A stretch of DNA of 64,000 nt from Microvelia longipes (lineage: Eukaryota > Arthropoda > Insecta > Hemiptera > Veliidae): positions 22,149,359 to 22,213,358 of the forward strand of contig JACMZG010000008.1 of NCBI GenBank assembly GCA_018340805.1. Reading direction: 5' to 3'. Shown piece by piece: positions 11,961 through 24,514 of this stretch (the first letter of the stretch is position 1; every line of letters begins with the position of its first letter). The notes beneath the pieces were generated by a model. That model was not told the DNA's origin. It made no database searches and saw only the letters and a program-made list of their open reading frames with translations. Position numbers and translations under genes: made by a program.

Positions 11961-13082
11961 AATAAATAAGACACGAAAGTAATTGAGTATAACTATTGAT
12001 TTGTTTCGCTGTGTGACACTTATCTTATGGTATAGTGCCAATCGCCCATTCCATAAATACACAAAATATGCGCTCCTATAGTCTGAAGACAAATAATTTT
12101 ATGTGATGTGGGGGCGTTGCTCTCTCTCTTGTCGCAATTAAAGTTCTAATCTTAATATTTATTTATCATTACTCTATTTTACAACTCATATATACTTAAG
12201 AGAAGCTGATGGAAACATAGTTCTGTCTTAAACAAGGGTAGAGATAATACTGGCACCTGTTGAAATAATTTAACTCCAGTCTTTTTATTACGCTGAATAT
12301 TAATAAAGTTATATCTGATTTTATTATAAATATACTTTTGTATACAATCTAAAAATACTGGAAAACATGAAGGCTAATGACTTGTTATCTTGGTAATTTT
12401 ATAAGTAGAGAAAATGATAGTCATGTTCCTTATCTGATTGACCTAAACATACTTTGTAGTTACTTTAGATTATTATTTTGCCTGAAGGGGATTAGCCGTA
12501 GGATGAGACGAGTATATTTCGTTACTCTTTGAAAGTTAAAGGCCTATCTAATGGGATTAAATATTTAACATTTCATAACTCATCTTATCATTACTAATCA
12601 GTATTATGTTGTTATAAACTTACTTTCACATTATGTAACTAGTTTATTAGCTGTGTTCCGTTTTAATATTTTTAATTTGGCCAGAAGTTCGGGAGTAACA
12701 AAATTTAGTTTCAGAGCTTCTTGGTGACAAAATAAGCTCATTTTTCCTTTAAAAAATCCGGTAACAATTGTGTACCAAGAAGTGATGTTTAGGTTTTGAG
12801 ACATAGACCAAAACCTTAGGCAAGATACGAATTGTTCACGCATTGCAAAAAAAATTCACCCGGCTTAAGGACCTCCGCGCCAGAATTTTTAAGACCCTTA
12901 CCCTTCAATGAAATTCACCGTTTGAATTGTATCTTTTACAAGTATAATTTCAAAAATGGACCGACCAAGTCATCTTCATTCCAGGATGTATTAACTCACT
13001 CTGACTATTTTAGGTGCTAATGCCGAAAAAAATATTCTGATATAATGATTGATTTGTATTTATTATGAATGCAATATGTACA

Positions 13083-13086
<4 letters not shown>
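11961..13086. other. Non-coding stretch with one short shared segment
   Basis: No credible gene. A segment at 12845-12892 (family F) shares blocks such as CCGCGCCAGAA and AATTC-CC-G with 41425-41470 and 57460-57502, so this is old repeat-derived DNA. Confidence 0.5.

Positions 13087-13133
<47 letters not shown>
13087..13133. repeat. (TA)n microsatellite
   Basis: About 23 uninterrupted TA units. Confidence 0.95.
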
Positions 13134-13135
<2 letters not shown>

Positions 13136-13810
13136 TATCAAAGCTTCCAGCTTATGCATTTTTATATTAAGCCTGGAAGCAACAATGCTTTATCCTTTAA
13201 ATTTGTTTATTTTGTTATTCACGCTGTAAAAGGAGCAAATAAAGTATTTTTATATTGATATTTCAAGTAAATATATTTTTATTTTTTGTTTATGTTACAG
13301 AAAGGCAAGTGGTTATGAACATGGTTTTGATTTAGTCTTTTGTGTTGTTACTGCAAACTGCCATCCTTATTCATACTACTGCTTCGGTTAGCTTTATTTT
13401 ATTTTTTACCTCTATTTTACCGAACATTTTCTTCTATTTTCATTATTAATATAATAAAAAAACACAAAGCTAACACCCAATCCTCTTACACTCTTACGAA
13501 AATAAAGAACACAGAGAACGCCTATTTTTTATAAAATATTAAACGAGCTCTAAACTTCATGTCGAGTAAACAATGGTTTTAAATATTTTTTAAAAGCAAT
13601 CTTTTTTAGTAATAAAAATAAAATCTGTGTATCCATTGAATTGTGGTAAATACTTAGTACAACTATTTTTTTTTGTTTAAGTTTAATTATTATTGGGACA
13701 TTAGTTGCTTGAAAACAGCTGTATGTCTATTATTTTTGTTCATTTTTATGTCTAATATTAGTTTTGATTATTTTTTAAAAAAAGTTGTCATTATTTTCTT
13801 TGAATTTAAG
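13134..13810. other. AT-rich non-coding stretch
   Basis: Nothing recognisable. The short frames here have no domain signal. Confidence 0.55.
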
Positions 13811-14240
13811 TTTAGCGGCATAGAGATATATTACTAGAGGGGCCCTGGTTCCTGCATTATTTGCTGACACAATACTTTTCCTATATACCTACAGTATAAA
13901 TGAAGGAAAGTAAAAATGAAATAAATGACAAAGTGAAAAAAATTAGTTGAATTTCGAAACATCGAAAAAATTTCCTGAACACCTTCGACTATCAATATAA
14001 TCAAATAAACGGAAAAACATTACAGTGACTTATATTGTAGATCGCTGATAATATAAATCAAAACACAAACAATATGCAGGGAGCTAAAAACAATTGATTC
14101 ATTTTAACCTTAACTCACTCTTAGAAAAGGTTTCAATGAGGTTACTCAGAGCCCCTGAGAGCCCCAATAAGATGTTTCAGGACGCTTAATGTATTGGCAT
14201 TGGCTATGCCCCCTCTAGTATATATCGCTATGTTTAGCGG
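13811..14240 (-). mobile_element. hAT-like MITE, family D copy 2
   Basis: A 414-bp element (13819-14232) has terminal inverted repeats of about 24 bp with two or three differences, and a perfect 8-bp target duplication TTTAGCGG (13811-13818 and 14233-14240). It is the reverse-oriented relative of 1185-1478 and shares the GGGGCTCTCAGGGGCTCTG block. Near its left end it carries a short 3'-end fragment of repeat family A (about 13863-13921), which explains why it is longer. It has no coding capacity. Confidence 0.8.
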
Positions 14241-16399
14241 GAGATATGCGTGAGAGATCATTATAGTCACAAATTTTTATCAATACCGTAATACAACTAT
14301 TCTGGATGTCTTAAACATGTCTTAAATATATCTGAGGGTCCAAAGTCCAAATAAGAAAAAAAATCTGTTTTATTGTTGTTTTCTGTTGTTGATACAACCC
14401 AAAAACAATGGGTTGTTTCAACAATTGTAATAATATAACATAGATCTGTAATATACGCCTAGTTAAGCGCGTACCAGCGCTAATTAGGCGTTTGAAAAAA
14501 TTAGGCCTTTCTACCTACGGTATAAATCAGAAAAAGTTAAAAGATTGCCTGAGCATGATATTAAAAATTTGAAAAAGAACTAACCCTTCTAAATATTTTT
14601 TGGGCCATTAGACAATTTTAAATCTCTTAAGTCAAATAGGGAAGAAGCTATTTGGGGAATACGAAAAACATAGCGGCAGTGCATCCTTAATAATTTTCTT
14701 ATAATATAGAAACGGTAGTAAATGAGGAAATTTAAAACAAAAATAAAGTGAAAACATTTTTTCGTTTTTACTTTAGTTTTTAGAAAATTAAGACAACTCC
14801 GGAATTATACTGTTTCTGTATCATACCTATACTCTCTTTCTTTTTAGAAAAAAACAGGTTTTAAAACAAGGCAAAAGTTAAAAAGGAACATTAAAAGTAA
14901 TTTTCTAGTTCATTATTTTCAGACTCCTTGGTAAAAAATAAAGGATTAATGGACCTGATTTAGAAATAATGAGGTTTTAGACGGGGAAAGCAAAGTTTCT
15001 AAAACTTTCTTACCTAAAACTTGCTCCTGGTTCAGTTATATTATAACAAGGTCCGAGTGCGCGTAAGTCAACATGGTCTATTCAACTTAATAATGAGTCA
15101 AAAACCTAATTAATTGGTTCAATAATTTAGGTTAATTTTTTCACCAAAAATTTATTTTAATCCCTTAAAACGCACTTTTTATGACAAGATTTTTAGCAGT
15201 CGAGTCATCAGTATTATTCTAAGTAATGGGGTTCTAGAGAAAATTTGTTTTCTTATTAGTCCGTCATTTTACCGGGGCTTATGACTATATCACTTCAAAG
15301 TTCAAAACTTATTTTTGCAACTTCAACACACTAGATAATATTATTACTATAGATATTAACATTATATATTGTTAATCATTATATACTTAATCACTTATAT
15401 GTTGTATAATTAGATACTCTGTCTAGCATTTTATTTTTCTTCTTCATCTATCGCCTTTCTCTTTTCCTTCCTTTCTTTTATACTCTTCTTTCTTATCCCC
15501 TGTGTGTTTTTAAAATGGTCGAGTGTCCTATGGCTCTCTGCTTTTCTCCTTTTTCCCTAATGTCCGTTCCAGTCGAAGTCATCGGATGTTGTTTTACTTT
15601 ATTTCACTTCCCTTTTTGGTCGGCACATGTTGTGCTAATAGTGTATATAGAATAAATATGTGCTAAATATATATGAATATGTAGTATGTATGAATAAGTA
15701 CTAAATATGTAGAATTAATTTAAAACTAGCATTCAAGCATTGTAATGCCACCTGACTAAATAATATTGTATCTATTAATTTCTTTACCCTTATGGATTTA
15801 GGAAAAGGATACAGGATACAGATAAAGAAAAAGAAAAGTTTCCGTTCATTTGATTTATTTTTCGTTAGTTATTGCCTAACGTTATTTTAAACATTAACTT
15901 TATACTTGAACATTTTGTCTTTAATTTGTAGTTTAAAGTACTTAGTGCTTTCTTCAGAGACTTAAGTAAAATTTCGTTAAATACTCTGTAAAACTTTTAG
16001 AGAAGCTTCAACCAACGACAAGTTAACAATTAAAACTGAGAGACAAGATTGTGTTTAATTGTTGAATCAGTTAAAATTGTTTGTATTTTAGTTTTGGATC
16101 GACGGTTGGAATAAAATAAGTTTATTGAAACTTGGACTTGAACTATGGAAAACAAGTTAACTTGTACAAAGTTATTATTTATCTAGTAAAAGTTGTATTT
16201 AAAGTTATTACACCTTTTATGAATTGTTTATTTAAGCGTGGGGGTGAAATGTTCTGGAGCTTCTAAGGGTTCTTGTGGGGGCAGTCTTGATACAGAAGTT
16301 CCTGACGTTTCGTTACCATTACTTTGTATGAATAGTTCTTCTGAGCGTAATATTTATACCTCTGAAGATGAATGCCTTTTTTGAATCAACTCAAATATT
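14241..16399. other. AT-rich non-coding stretch
   Basis: No gene or RNA could be recognised. Short local palindromes are present, such as around 14460-14490, but there is no multi-copy element. Confidence 0.5.
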
Positions 16400-16780
16400 T
16401 TTATATTTGGTTTTTTTCCTCGCCTTCTAACGTAGTATGTTGGAAAATTATTCTGCACACATTGAAAGTCTGAAACTAAGGTTTCATCATAATTATCCGT
16501 TTCAGGAACTTTTGTGATGTTTTGAGTGGTTTTCATTATGCATAACTCCCGCTATGTTCTAGCTAAAGAAATAAAACTTGGTGGAATAAGTAGAAATAAG
16601 GTCTAATTGTGCTGTCCGCACAATTAGACATTGTGTCACAGTGTCAACAACATAATATTTTGTTGGATCATGAATAATTTTAAAAAACGAAAATTTGACA
16701 TGAGTTAGTTTCAATTTTACCGCTGTAAGTGTTGAATCGATCCACTAATTTTCATTTTAATACTGGTCATTTTTAATTTT
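16400..16780 (-). repeat. Interspersed repeat family A, decayed copy
   Basis: In reverse orientation it contains the family A core (ACGGATAATTATGATGAAAC-like) followed by a degenerate terminal hairpin. It aligns along its length with 40835-41200 (same orientation) and 34310-34735 (opposite). A 60-codon open frame here is only a by-product of the repeat. Confidence 0.6.
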
Positions 16781-16794
16781 TAATTTTATATAAA

Positions 16795-16905
16795 TATTTA
16801 ATATAAATATATTGAATATACATACGTTTAATGTATTTAATTAATGTATGTTAAATATATTAAACATACATTAAATATATTTAATGTTATATTTAATATA
16901 ACATT
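16795..16905. repeat. AT-rich inverted/palindromic repeat
   Basis: Iterated inverted motifs built from ATTTAATATAA and TTAAACATACATTAAATA. It is low-complexity DNA with strong self-complementarity. Confidence 0.6.
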
Positions 16906-17007
16906 AATTCTTTAACTGTTTTTTACGCACAACATAACTTCAGCTAGTGTGAAACGTGAAGAACAGTAAAAAGTATAGAGCATCTGATGTGATGAGGAAA
17001 AGTTTCG

Positions 17008-17090
17008 AGTATCATTTGATACTGCCGAGTTTTGCAAAACATGAATAGTTGACACAATATAATCGTGTGAGAGAAACCTAGGAATTGTGG
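17008..17090 (+). repeat. Family C repeat fragment
   Basis: Matches, in inverted orientation, the right part of the foldback at 26840-26925: shared blocks ATCATTTGA, CGAGTTTTGCAA and GTGAGAGA-ACCTAGGAA. A short insertion of about 20 bp separates the blocks. Confidence 0.6.
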
Positions 17091-19023
17091 AGACACTCCC
17101 CAGATATGTGGTTACCTTATAATTCCAAGGTCATGCGTAGTACGACCAAAGTAATATCACCTTCTGCTTTGAGTAATTATGACATTCGATGAACAATCGA
17201 TAACAAAGTCATAACCCTCTAGATCTTGGATAACAATTATTTCTGAGGTCGAGCGCAGCGAGACTGAAGTACCACTTAAGCTTTGGATTATCATGCTTGG
17301 AGGCAGAGCTCCAAGGTTATGGAAAGGCAGGGGCTCCCCCCCACTTCATCACTGGGTACCCAATGACCTAGAGAACACAAGGCTAGTGACTCCTTGTACC
17401 TCGTTATTCAAGGACCATGTCCCTTTTTATAACTGACCCTTATAACCTACCTATTATAACTATATTACCTTTATTACATTAGTCAAAATTCAATTTGTTT
17501 TATTATTAATCAGTTTCGTAGGGAACACCCTACTGGTCCTTCTATTTTAGTTTTAAGTTTTTTCATGTATAAGTAATACGCTAAACAAGCGTATCCAATA
17601 CTAATCAAGGACGTGCGAAGCCAATTCAAAGTTGTGAGGAAAAGTACCTGGTTGCCCTGTACTCAATTGATTTATTAATAGCTAGATTTTATACTCTTTA
17701 GTTTAATAATACGTCTTCATATCTATTGTACACAAAGGGTCTAATACTATTAGTATTAGTCTCTTTGATTGAACACATTTATGTAGACAATCTTGACATT
17801 CATGAACAGTAAAAATGTGTTAACTGTTACGGATATACATACATGTTGTTTATTTCACTGTTAGAGTAATGCAATCATTAATTCTCTACTTAACTACTTG
17901 TAGATTACCTTATTTATCGTTTGTAAAATGAATGTTGTATATATTATAATTTAATATACGGATAAACTGAAAATAATAAACCTTTAATAATAGTTTAGGG
18001 TTTAAATATTAGCTTTGATTTTAAAAAGAGAGGAAATTTTGCATCGAGGGTAAAAGCTAAACAGATAGGAATAATGAATGTGTTATGGAACGGTAATAAA
18101 GATAAGGTTTTAGATAAAATTCTAATCCAAAATGTTTTTAAACCTGAAGCTTGATATTGCTTGGAATACAGGCAAAATATCGGAACACTATGGAAAACCG
18201 TTTGCGCTCTGATTCCAGATAATACCACAAAGGCCAAAACCTATCAGCTCAACAAGTTTACTACCCTATCAATTTATAAAATAGGAAAAATGACAAAACA
18301 AATATGTATATTTAATATTACCTATTTCCTTCTTATAAATGAAATATTATACTTATACGCTTTTAAACATATACATATTTAGTGGTTTTGTACGTAATAG
18401 TAAATGTTTTATTTTCGTTGATTATTGGAACCCATCGTTTATTAAAATATCGTTTGCTTTGTAATTATTATTTAGTATTAAACACTATTAATTGAAATGC
18501 TTAACTTTTACTCTTATTTGATTTTAATTTGTTTGCTATTTTGGTTTAATAATGTGTAATAGAAATAATTTGTCGGAGTGTTATAAAGCATATTTAATTT
18601 ACAATGACACGTTTATTATTGATGATAGGGTTTTTATTACGGTGTTTAATTTTTAAGTTTATTAATTTAATGTATAAAAACAGTACTAATGTAGAAAAAA
18701 TGATAGATTATACTAGGTTGTAAAATATGATTTTATTGCTCGGGGAATTTGTTTATTGACGAACGGAGCGAGTCATTAATTCATTTCGAAAGCAATAAAA
18801 TCGCTTCACAGCTATGTTGCTTGTACCTATGTATGTAAAAAATGTATTTATGACCTAAATGACAAAATTCGGACATTAATATTGTTAAATCTGTATTTTA
18901 AAGTTAAAGATACCAAGCGCCTGTAGTACTACGTTTTTAATGTTTAAAAAAAACTATGTTGCTTATACTATTTTTCTGCATTGCAAAAATTTAAAAACTA
19001 ATTGTAAAAACTTTTTAAACTTT
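17091..19023. other. Non-coding stretch
   Basis: Contains a GC-richer patch at about 17240-17400 with CGAGCGCAGCGAGAC, a motif also seen at about 42808-42822 in a similar context. Two short overlapping frames at about 18000-18380 have no recognisable features. No gene is supported. Confidence 0.45.
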
Positions 19024-19051
19024 CACAGAACGCTACTGATAGCAGTAGCGT
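19024..19051. repeat. Hairpin with 9-bp perfect stem
   Basis: ACGCTACTG (19030-19038), loop ATAG, then the exact complement (19043-19051). The leading CACAGAACGCT is shared with the foldback ends at 39571 and 39908 (family E). Confidence 0.7.
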
Positions 19052-19312
19052 CAATTTTTATAAAATGCCTTGTATACAATTTTTAAAAAACGATCCAATT
19101 GAGTTGAAATTCGGTACTAGTATATCCCTTACCGAAATAAGTAAGTGCACTACATTTGTAGAGACGACATTTAACTAATAATGTGTGTTTCAGTTACAAT
19201 ACTTCCCCATTTATATAGAAGATAAGAAAGTAAAATGTAGAGCGGTAAAATAAATAACCCTTACTATTATAAATAATAAAAGAAAAGAAGTCTTTCCACA
19301 AAATAAAACTTT

Positions 19313-19359
19313 ATTGGCAAAGCGCTTTCAACCTAACTGGAGGCCATCATCAGTGCAAA
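19313..19359 (-). ncRNA. Small hammerhead ribozyme motif (Penelope-type)
   Basis: Read on the minus strand, the core CTGATGA (19353-19347) is followed by an extra T and a hairpin helix II (GGCCT pairing with AGGTT, including two G-U pairs). GAAA (19329-19326) follows. Helix III is reduced to the palindrome AGCGCT, so it could only form between two molecules. The predicted cleavage site follows the UH pair T19321-T19320. Helix I then pairs TGC with GCA, with two further A-T pairs after one mismatch. Small hammerheads with minimal palindromic helix III, active as dimers, are known in Penelope-like retroelements. No Penelope reading frame is visible nearby. Confidence 0.62.
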
Positions 19360-19380
19360 ACCTAACTAACAAGTTACAGT

Positions 19381-19745
19381 AGAATCAATAAAAAAAAAAA
19401 TAGAAACAAATTAAAATAAATAAAATAAAATATTAACATAAATAAAACATAATGAATAAACATAGGAGATAAAATAAGTATGTATATAAAAGGAATTAAA
19501 AGGAAAAAATAAATAAAAATAAATAAATAATAACAAAATCACATAAGAGCTATGTGCTACAAGAGCTCTCGCCTCCTGCTGTCAGCCTGACTCTAATACC
19601 TAGTAAGAAAACATAGACTCACTTCTTTTCTTCTTTAACATCTCAACGGTGATTTTTTATTAATCATTTTATTATTCATTATGTGATTTTGTTATTGTTT
19701 ATTTATTTTTTCCTTTTAATTACATTTATATAAATATATTATACA
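19381..19745. repeat. A/T-rich inverted repeat next to hammerhead motif
   Basis: Arm 19481-19546 (A-rich, ending AACAAAATCACATAA) is the approximate reverse complement of 19679-19735 (TTATGTGATTTTGTTATTG onward). The 130-bp spacer holds less AT-rich sequence. It lies directly beside the hammerhead motif and may belong to the same decayed element. Confidence 0.6.
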
Positions 19746-21671
19746 TGTTTATATATTATATATGTTTATTTATATACATTTATATATGTTTTAAGATCTT
19801 GATGACTCATATTATTCGACATCAATTCTTCAAATAACTGTTTTTATAAGCGGATCAAAAGAAGCTGTGAAACCTCGGCTGGGTTGATCGGTCTTTTAAC
19901 TTTTTCTAACCACTGGACTTACCTTGCTAGGTACCCTGTAGGCTTGAAATGTATTTGTGTTAGGCTCCCATTTAAATTATTATAGTTTGAAAACTGCAAG
20001 TGCTTTTACTTCCTGCACTAATTTAAGGCTAAATATTCAATTAAATTTGGTCTTAGTTGACAAACAATGCTGAAGGGTTAATCCAAAGGTCAGAGAGGCT
20101 TTTGTAAATCATATTCTGAATATTATGTATATACATTATCTCAAGCATGGAATATTAAACTTAAACTTACATACAACAACACTAGTACCTTTGCGAATAC
20201 TAATCACTCCCTATTGATGATACAAATTATTGCTCATTACTAAAAGATACATCTAGTTAATTATACGTCGTGAAAATCTTATGATAATAAGTTGAAAATA
20301 GATTTAAATGTTACATATGCTTATATAAGATAATTATGTTCAAGGTAAATTAAAACAACAAAGTTAGCCCTATTGAGAAATTTAAATAAAATTTATTTAC
20401 GTAATAATAAAATCGGTTTAAGTTAAAATTAGTGTAATACAAAATCAACTATCACTTTTAACTAAAATGATACAAATATTTAAAATCAGTTGTTACGTTC
20501 TGTTTGACGATTTTTTCTGTTTTAAGGTATCTTATAAAAATAATTATTGATGGATATATATAAGTATTTGGATGAGCCAAAATTACAAGCATAAATTGAT
20601 ATTCAAAGTATAAATCCAAACTTTATCTGCATAAATAAACTTAATGTAAATGAAGATGAAATTATATCAAATTTCAATCTAAACAAATTTGAATTGAAAA
20701 TGAATAAAAGATTGAGTTTAAGCAAAATAGATGTTATTGAATTTGAAATAATGTCATATTCCTTTGGAAAACCTGCTGGGAACCTATAGTAGGGTTAGAT
20801 GAAGTCTAAATTTTCCACTAAAATAGAGTAAATCCTTCTCACAATTTCCATTCCAACCAGTGCTCGGATTCTCTTTTTCCCTGTGTAAAATTTAACGGAG
20901 AAACAAAATTAAATCAAGAAAAACAGATCATTAGGAAAACCTGGGATATTTAATATTTAAAAGATAATATACGTGAACCTTTACCAAACAGTTTCATTTG
21001 ACATATTTAATATAATCCAATACGAGGAATAGCTATATAAGGAAAACGGAGAAATCCTCATAAATGAAATTCGTTTCTATAATTAGTTCATTATTAGAGA
21101 TATCCAAAACTTTACCTGACAATTTTACATAGCAATTAAGAAAGACGAAGCTTTTAGCCTATACTAAAATAACATGAACCTACCTATAATAGCCGTGTTA
21201 TTATAAGCCTATGTTATATTGACTTTAGCTTACAATAATTCTATCATAAGATACGTTGATTTAATGAATCATTTGTTTATGGTTGCCCTTATGTATATGT
21301 AAATAGCAAAATAAACATATATGTTTATTTACCTAAATGTAAATATCTTCAGTTCTATGTAGAATACAAAACAAGGTGCCAAATATGGAACTAAAGCCCG
21401 TATTCAAAAATATCAAAAAATCCCCTAGGTAGTTCGTAGGTTAGTCCTAGCTTCATCATATCTTTAGTGTGAATTTCAGTTTATTTTTAACCGGCCCTCG
21501 GGCTTGGAAGAGATCTCTCCTAGGGTTCTCGTAGTCTTTCCCTAGCATTGCTCTTGAAAAGCTTGGACAAATCTAGGTACAACCTAGGAGGATCTAAGAT
21601 AGGTGGAGAAGTGCCTTAGATTGTCCCTAGCCTTTTCTCGGCCTATTATTAAAATCGTTTATTAGTCCATA
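19746..21671. other. Non-coding stretch
   Basis: No recognised gene. A 64-codon open stretch at 20595-20789 (plus) is rich in Asn, Lys and Ile and lacks a domain. A segment at 21420-21640 carries repeated CCTAGG / TCCTAG words. Confidence 0.45.
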
Positions 21672-21825
21672 CGTTTTGAGGTCAAAAGAAGTTTCTGTTT
21701 TATTAGGGCCAGCTTCTCCCTAAAATTCGAATTTTGTTATTGCGCTAAATTACTTCTGTTAATCTGACCCCGAAGACGTCGAAAAAAAATTGATTGTTCC
21801 AAACGACTTCTTTTGACCTAAAACG
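21672..21825. repeat. Short inverted repeat with a third copy nearby
   Basis: CGTTTTGAGGTCAAAAGAAG at 21672-21691 is nearly the reverse complement of 21806-21825. A third, direct copy with one change lies at 22138-22157. Confidence 0.7.
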
Positions 21826-22364
21826 GGGTTTGAACAAACAATCATTTTTTTGGTTGGATCTATCCTAAAATGTTGGGCTTCCAACTACTGTAATTTAATG
21901 GACCAACCCCAATAATTGATTTACTTATATTACTTACAAAAAATGATCTGTTAAATTACTATATAACTTTATTATATTATAAATAATAACTTTTATTTAC
22001 AAAAAAAAATCAGTTTACTTACTTTTCTAGCCAAGGGAGTTTAAAGATTTTTTAATGTATTTTGTCATATTAAATTAATTTAGTAATGTTTAATTTTCAT
22101 GTCTTAAAGCTGATATAGCTATAATTGGCTCACAATTCGTTTTAAGTCAAAAGAAGTAGTTAGAAGATTTAAAATGAAAATGACCAAGTGAAGAAAGTTT
22201 GTTACATATTTTTATTGTTATTTACCTCTGGCTTAACTTGAGACCCACCTGATTATTCAATTCTGATATAACTTACTAAATTGACTTCGTTAGTTCAGGC
22301 AAAACTTTTTTTAATGCACATTTAACGGAAGTTATACTTTTAAATAATTCAGACTTAACACCGT

Positions 22365-22577
22365 GTGTCTTTTGTTCGATTAGATATTGTTGAGGTTTTC
22401 AACTTAGGGTTTCTGCTTTCCTGCTTTCAGTATGTACTGAAAAGTACGGCTGTGGTACCTATTTATATCTGTTTGAACTGTCAAGCTGTCATTAAAGCAT
22501 TAGGACAATGTGGCCCCGAAGCGGCTTTTATGATGAAAATTCGCTTAATTCACGACAAAGTGTCACGTAATAAATAA
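22365..22577 (+). pseudogene. Possible non-LTR retroelement RNase H remnant
   Basis: A 70-codon open frame includes IYICLNCQAVIKALGQ. This resembles the RNase H block of some non-LTR retrotransposons (hydrophobic strand, then D-S-Q-A-A-I-K-A-L in the family). The Asp is replaced by Asn and the Ser by Cys, so it would be inactive. The rest of the frame has no recognisable match, and no reverse transcriptase is adjacent. The assignment rests on one short motif and may be fortuitous. Confidence 0.3.
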
Positions 22578-23257
22578 AATAAACCACAACAATACATTAC
22601 AAAAACCAATTATTAAGTGAATTCTTCGAAGCTGCCGGGGGCCGAAGCCCCTTGTATTGATAAAGTACAAATCAACAGGTAATATCTTGTTCGTCTAGTC
22701 AAGTGGATTAATAGTAAAATTAAAAATGTCTATTCTCATTTATTCTGTTGTCTGTCACATATTGTCCCCACCAAGGAATGTTATAGTTTACCACACGATA
22801 TTGAACTAGATTTGCATTTACATGGTTTGTTATATTATTGGAATAATTATTGCTTGTCTGTGCTAGGTTGTCTAGTGTTTTACATTGCAGGGTTGTCTAT
22901 TGTGCTGTATAGTTTGAAGTTTATTAACTTAACCACCCCAACATAAAGCTGAAGCAAGAGCAACTGTTTCTAATTTTAGCTAACCTTTTCAAACCATTAC
23001 ATTTAACAGATAACTATGTTGTATAGGTTATTATGTTTTATATTTTATTATTATTATTAATTTTCTAGTAAGTTATTTGCGGTGTAAGAGTGATTGAAAG
23101 GTGTTGAGTTTCAAAATAAACGTCATTTTCTCATGGAAATTTGCTAAAATGATGCGGATTTTTTTAAATTTTACAATTTTTTAGTTATGTTTAAATGGTG
23201 TAAACAGACACAAATTTACTAGTAGGATCAATTTTAGAATAATTGTAAACAAAAAAT
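22578..23257. other. Non-coding stretch
   Basis: Nothing recognised except a small GC hairpin at about 22636-22651 (GGGGGC, loop CGAA, GCCCC). Confidence 0.5.
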
Positions 23258-23530
23258 CAGGTACGGGGAACCTCGGAACTTTTCCTCATTACATCGGATT
23301 CGCTACGCTTATCCTGCCTACTTCAGACTCGCTTCGCTCGTTTCTCATATAGTAAGTATATCATTTCATTCCCACCGACTGGTGGAAATGAAATGATGGA
23401 TGATCCATCCAGGTACTGACCACACTCAATCCTGTCTCACTTTTAAGATCCTACAGAAGTCATGGATCTTCTTGTCCTATTAAAACGAAACTTAGTGTAC
23501 CTGTTTCTTGCTTGCACTATTACTTATAAT
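23258..23530 (+). repeat. Repeat family B copy
   Basis: Begins AGGTACGGGGAACCTCGGAA and continues with ACATCGGATTCGCTACGC and GACTCGCTTCGCTCGT. The same order of motifs recurs at 42885, 44592, 47931 and, in reverse, at 62201-62270. The tail (AAAACGAAACTTAGTGTACC) also matches the 43170 region. Confidence 0.75.
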
Positions 23531-23734
23531 TATATTTAATTATTAAGTAAGTAATTATTATTATAATTACTTATTGTACTTATTACTTTAATTTATTCCC
23601 TCTTGTAGGGAGCGTGAAATGATAATTTGTATTAAAATAAGTTTTGTCAGCAACTCCACAAAAGTTAAAAAACTTAAGGGATCGAAGTGGCAAATAAAAA
23701 TTGGTTCATAAATGTTATTTATTTATTAATATTA

Positions 23735-23830
23735 TTTACCGTAGAAAATAGCCTTCACTACACGACTCGCTTCGCACGTAAGTAAATATAGTCGCCTCGG
23801 TAAAAACACTTATATATCATAGCCTAGTTA
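23735..23830 (+). repeat. Repeat family H segment
   Basis: CGACTCGCTTCGCACGTAAG followed by AAATATAGTCGCC matches about 56215-56260 inside the 1-kb inverted-end element. It is a short shared segment of an unclassified repeat. Confidence 0.5.
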
Positions 23831-24514
23831 ATATACAGTAATGGAATTTCAGTAATATACTAATATTTTACATGTTCTGTGTGTTCTTATAATTTGTAGA
23901 TAAAGTATTTATAATTGTCATGTTTTTCAAAGTCGAATACAATCAATAACTGCTCTTAATATTTACAGCTCCCACAACAGTCGTAATTTAAATATAACAT
24001 GAAAATTCGATAAACATTAATATTATTAAATATTCAACTAGTAAATAAAATATTTAAAGTTAAATTTTCAATAATTAAACATTGCAGGTGTTTATTACCA
24101 TACTTAATATTTAAAAATGCCTTGCATAAAATAATTAAAAGGTAATCAATATCTAAAATGGATATTCTCATTTTGTAACATAATTTATGGATATTATTAT
24201 AATAATTACTTCCGAAGTACATTTATTTATTTAGTTCCTTAGTTAATTTTTATTATTTTTCTTTCACTTATTTGTTACATTTAAAGCTGCTTGACAATTT
24301 GTGTAACGATTTGCTCTACCAGGTACCAAGTCATATGGTTCCCAGGGATAGGACGAGAAAGGTCACTTGACGGCACTCTGATATGCCTATGTTTTTTTAT
24401 GATTTTGTTTTTATTTAATTCCTTGAATTCACGTTTTCTAAAAACTTAAGGAAAAGATTGTATAAATAAGAGCTGTACTTATTATGGACACTGACTTAAG
24501 CTGTGGCGTGGCTT
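23831..24514. other. AT-rich non-coding stretch
   Basis: No gene, RNA or repeat recognised. Confidence 0.5.

Noticed and set aside
12631..12843. 70-residue minus-strand frame with balanced composition.
   Set aside because: It abuts a family F repeat segment and shows no domain or gene context.
16285..16345. Hammerhead relic around GAAACGTCAGG (minus strand).
   Set aside because: The CTGANGA half of the core is missing; only GAAA and some outer pairing remain.
16354..16536. 60-residue minus-strand protein.
   Set aside because: It lies within repeat family A; the similar short frame at 34494 arises from another copy of the same repeat.
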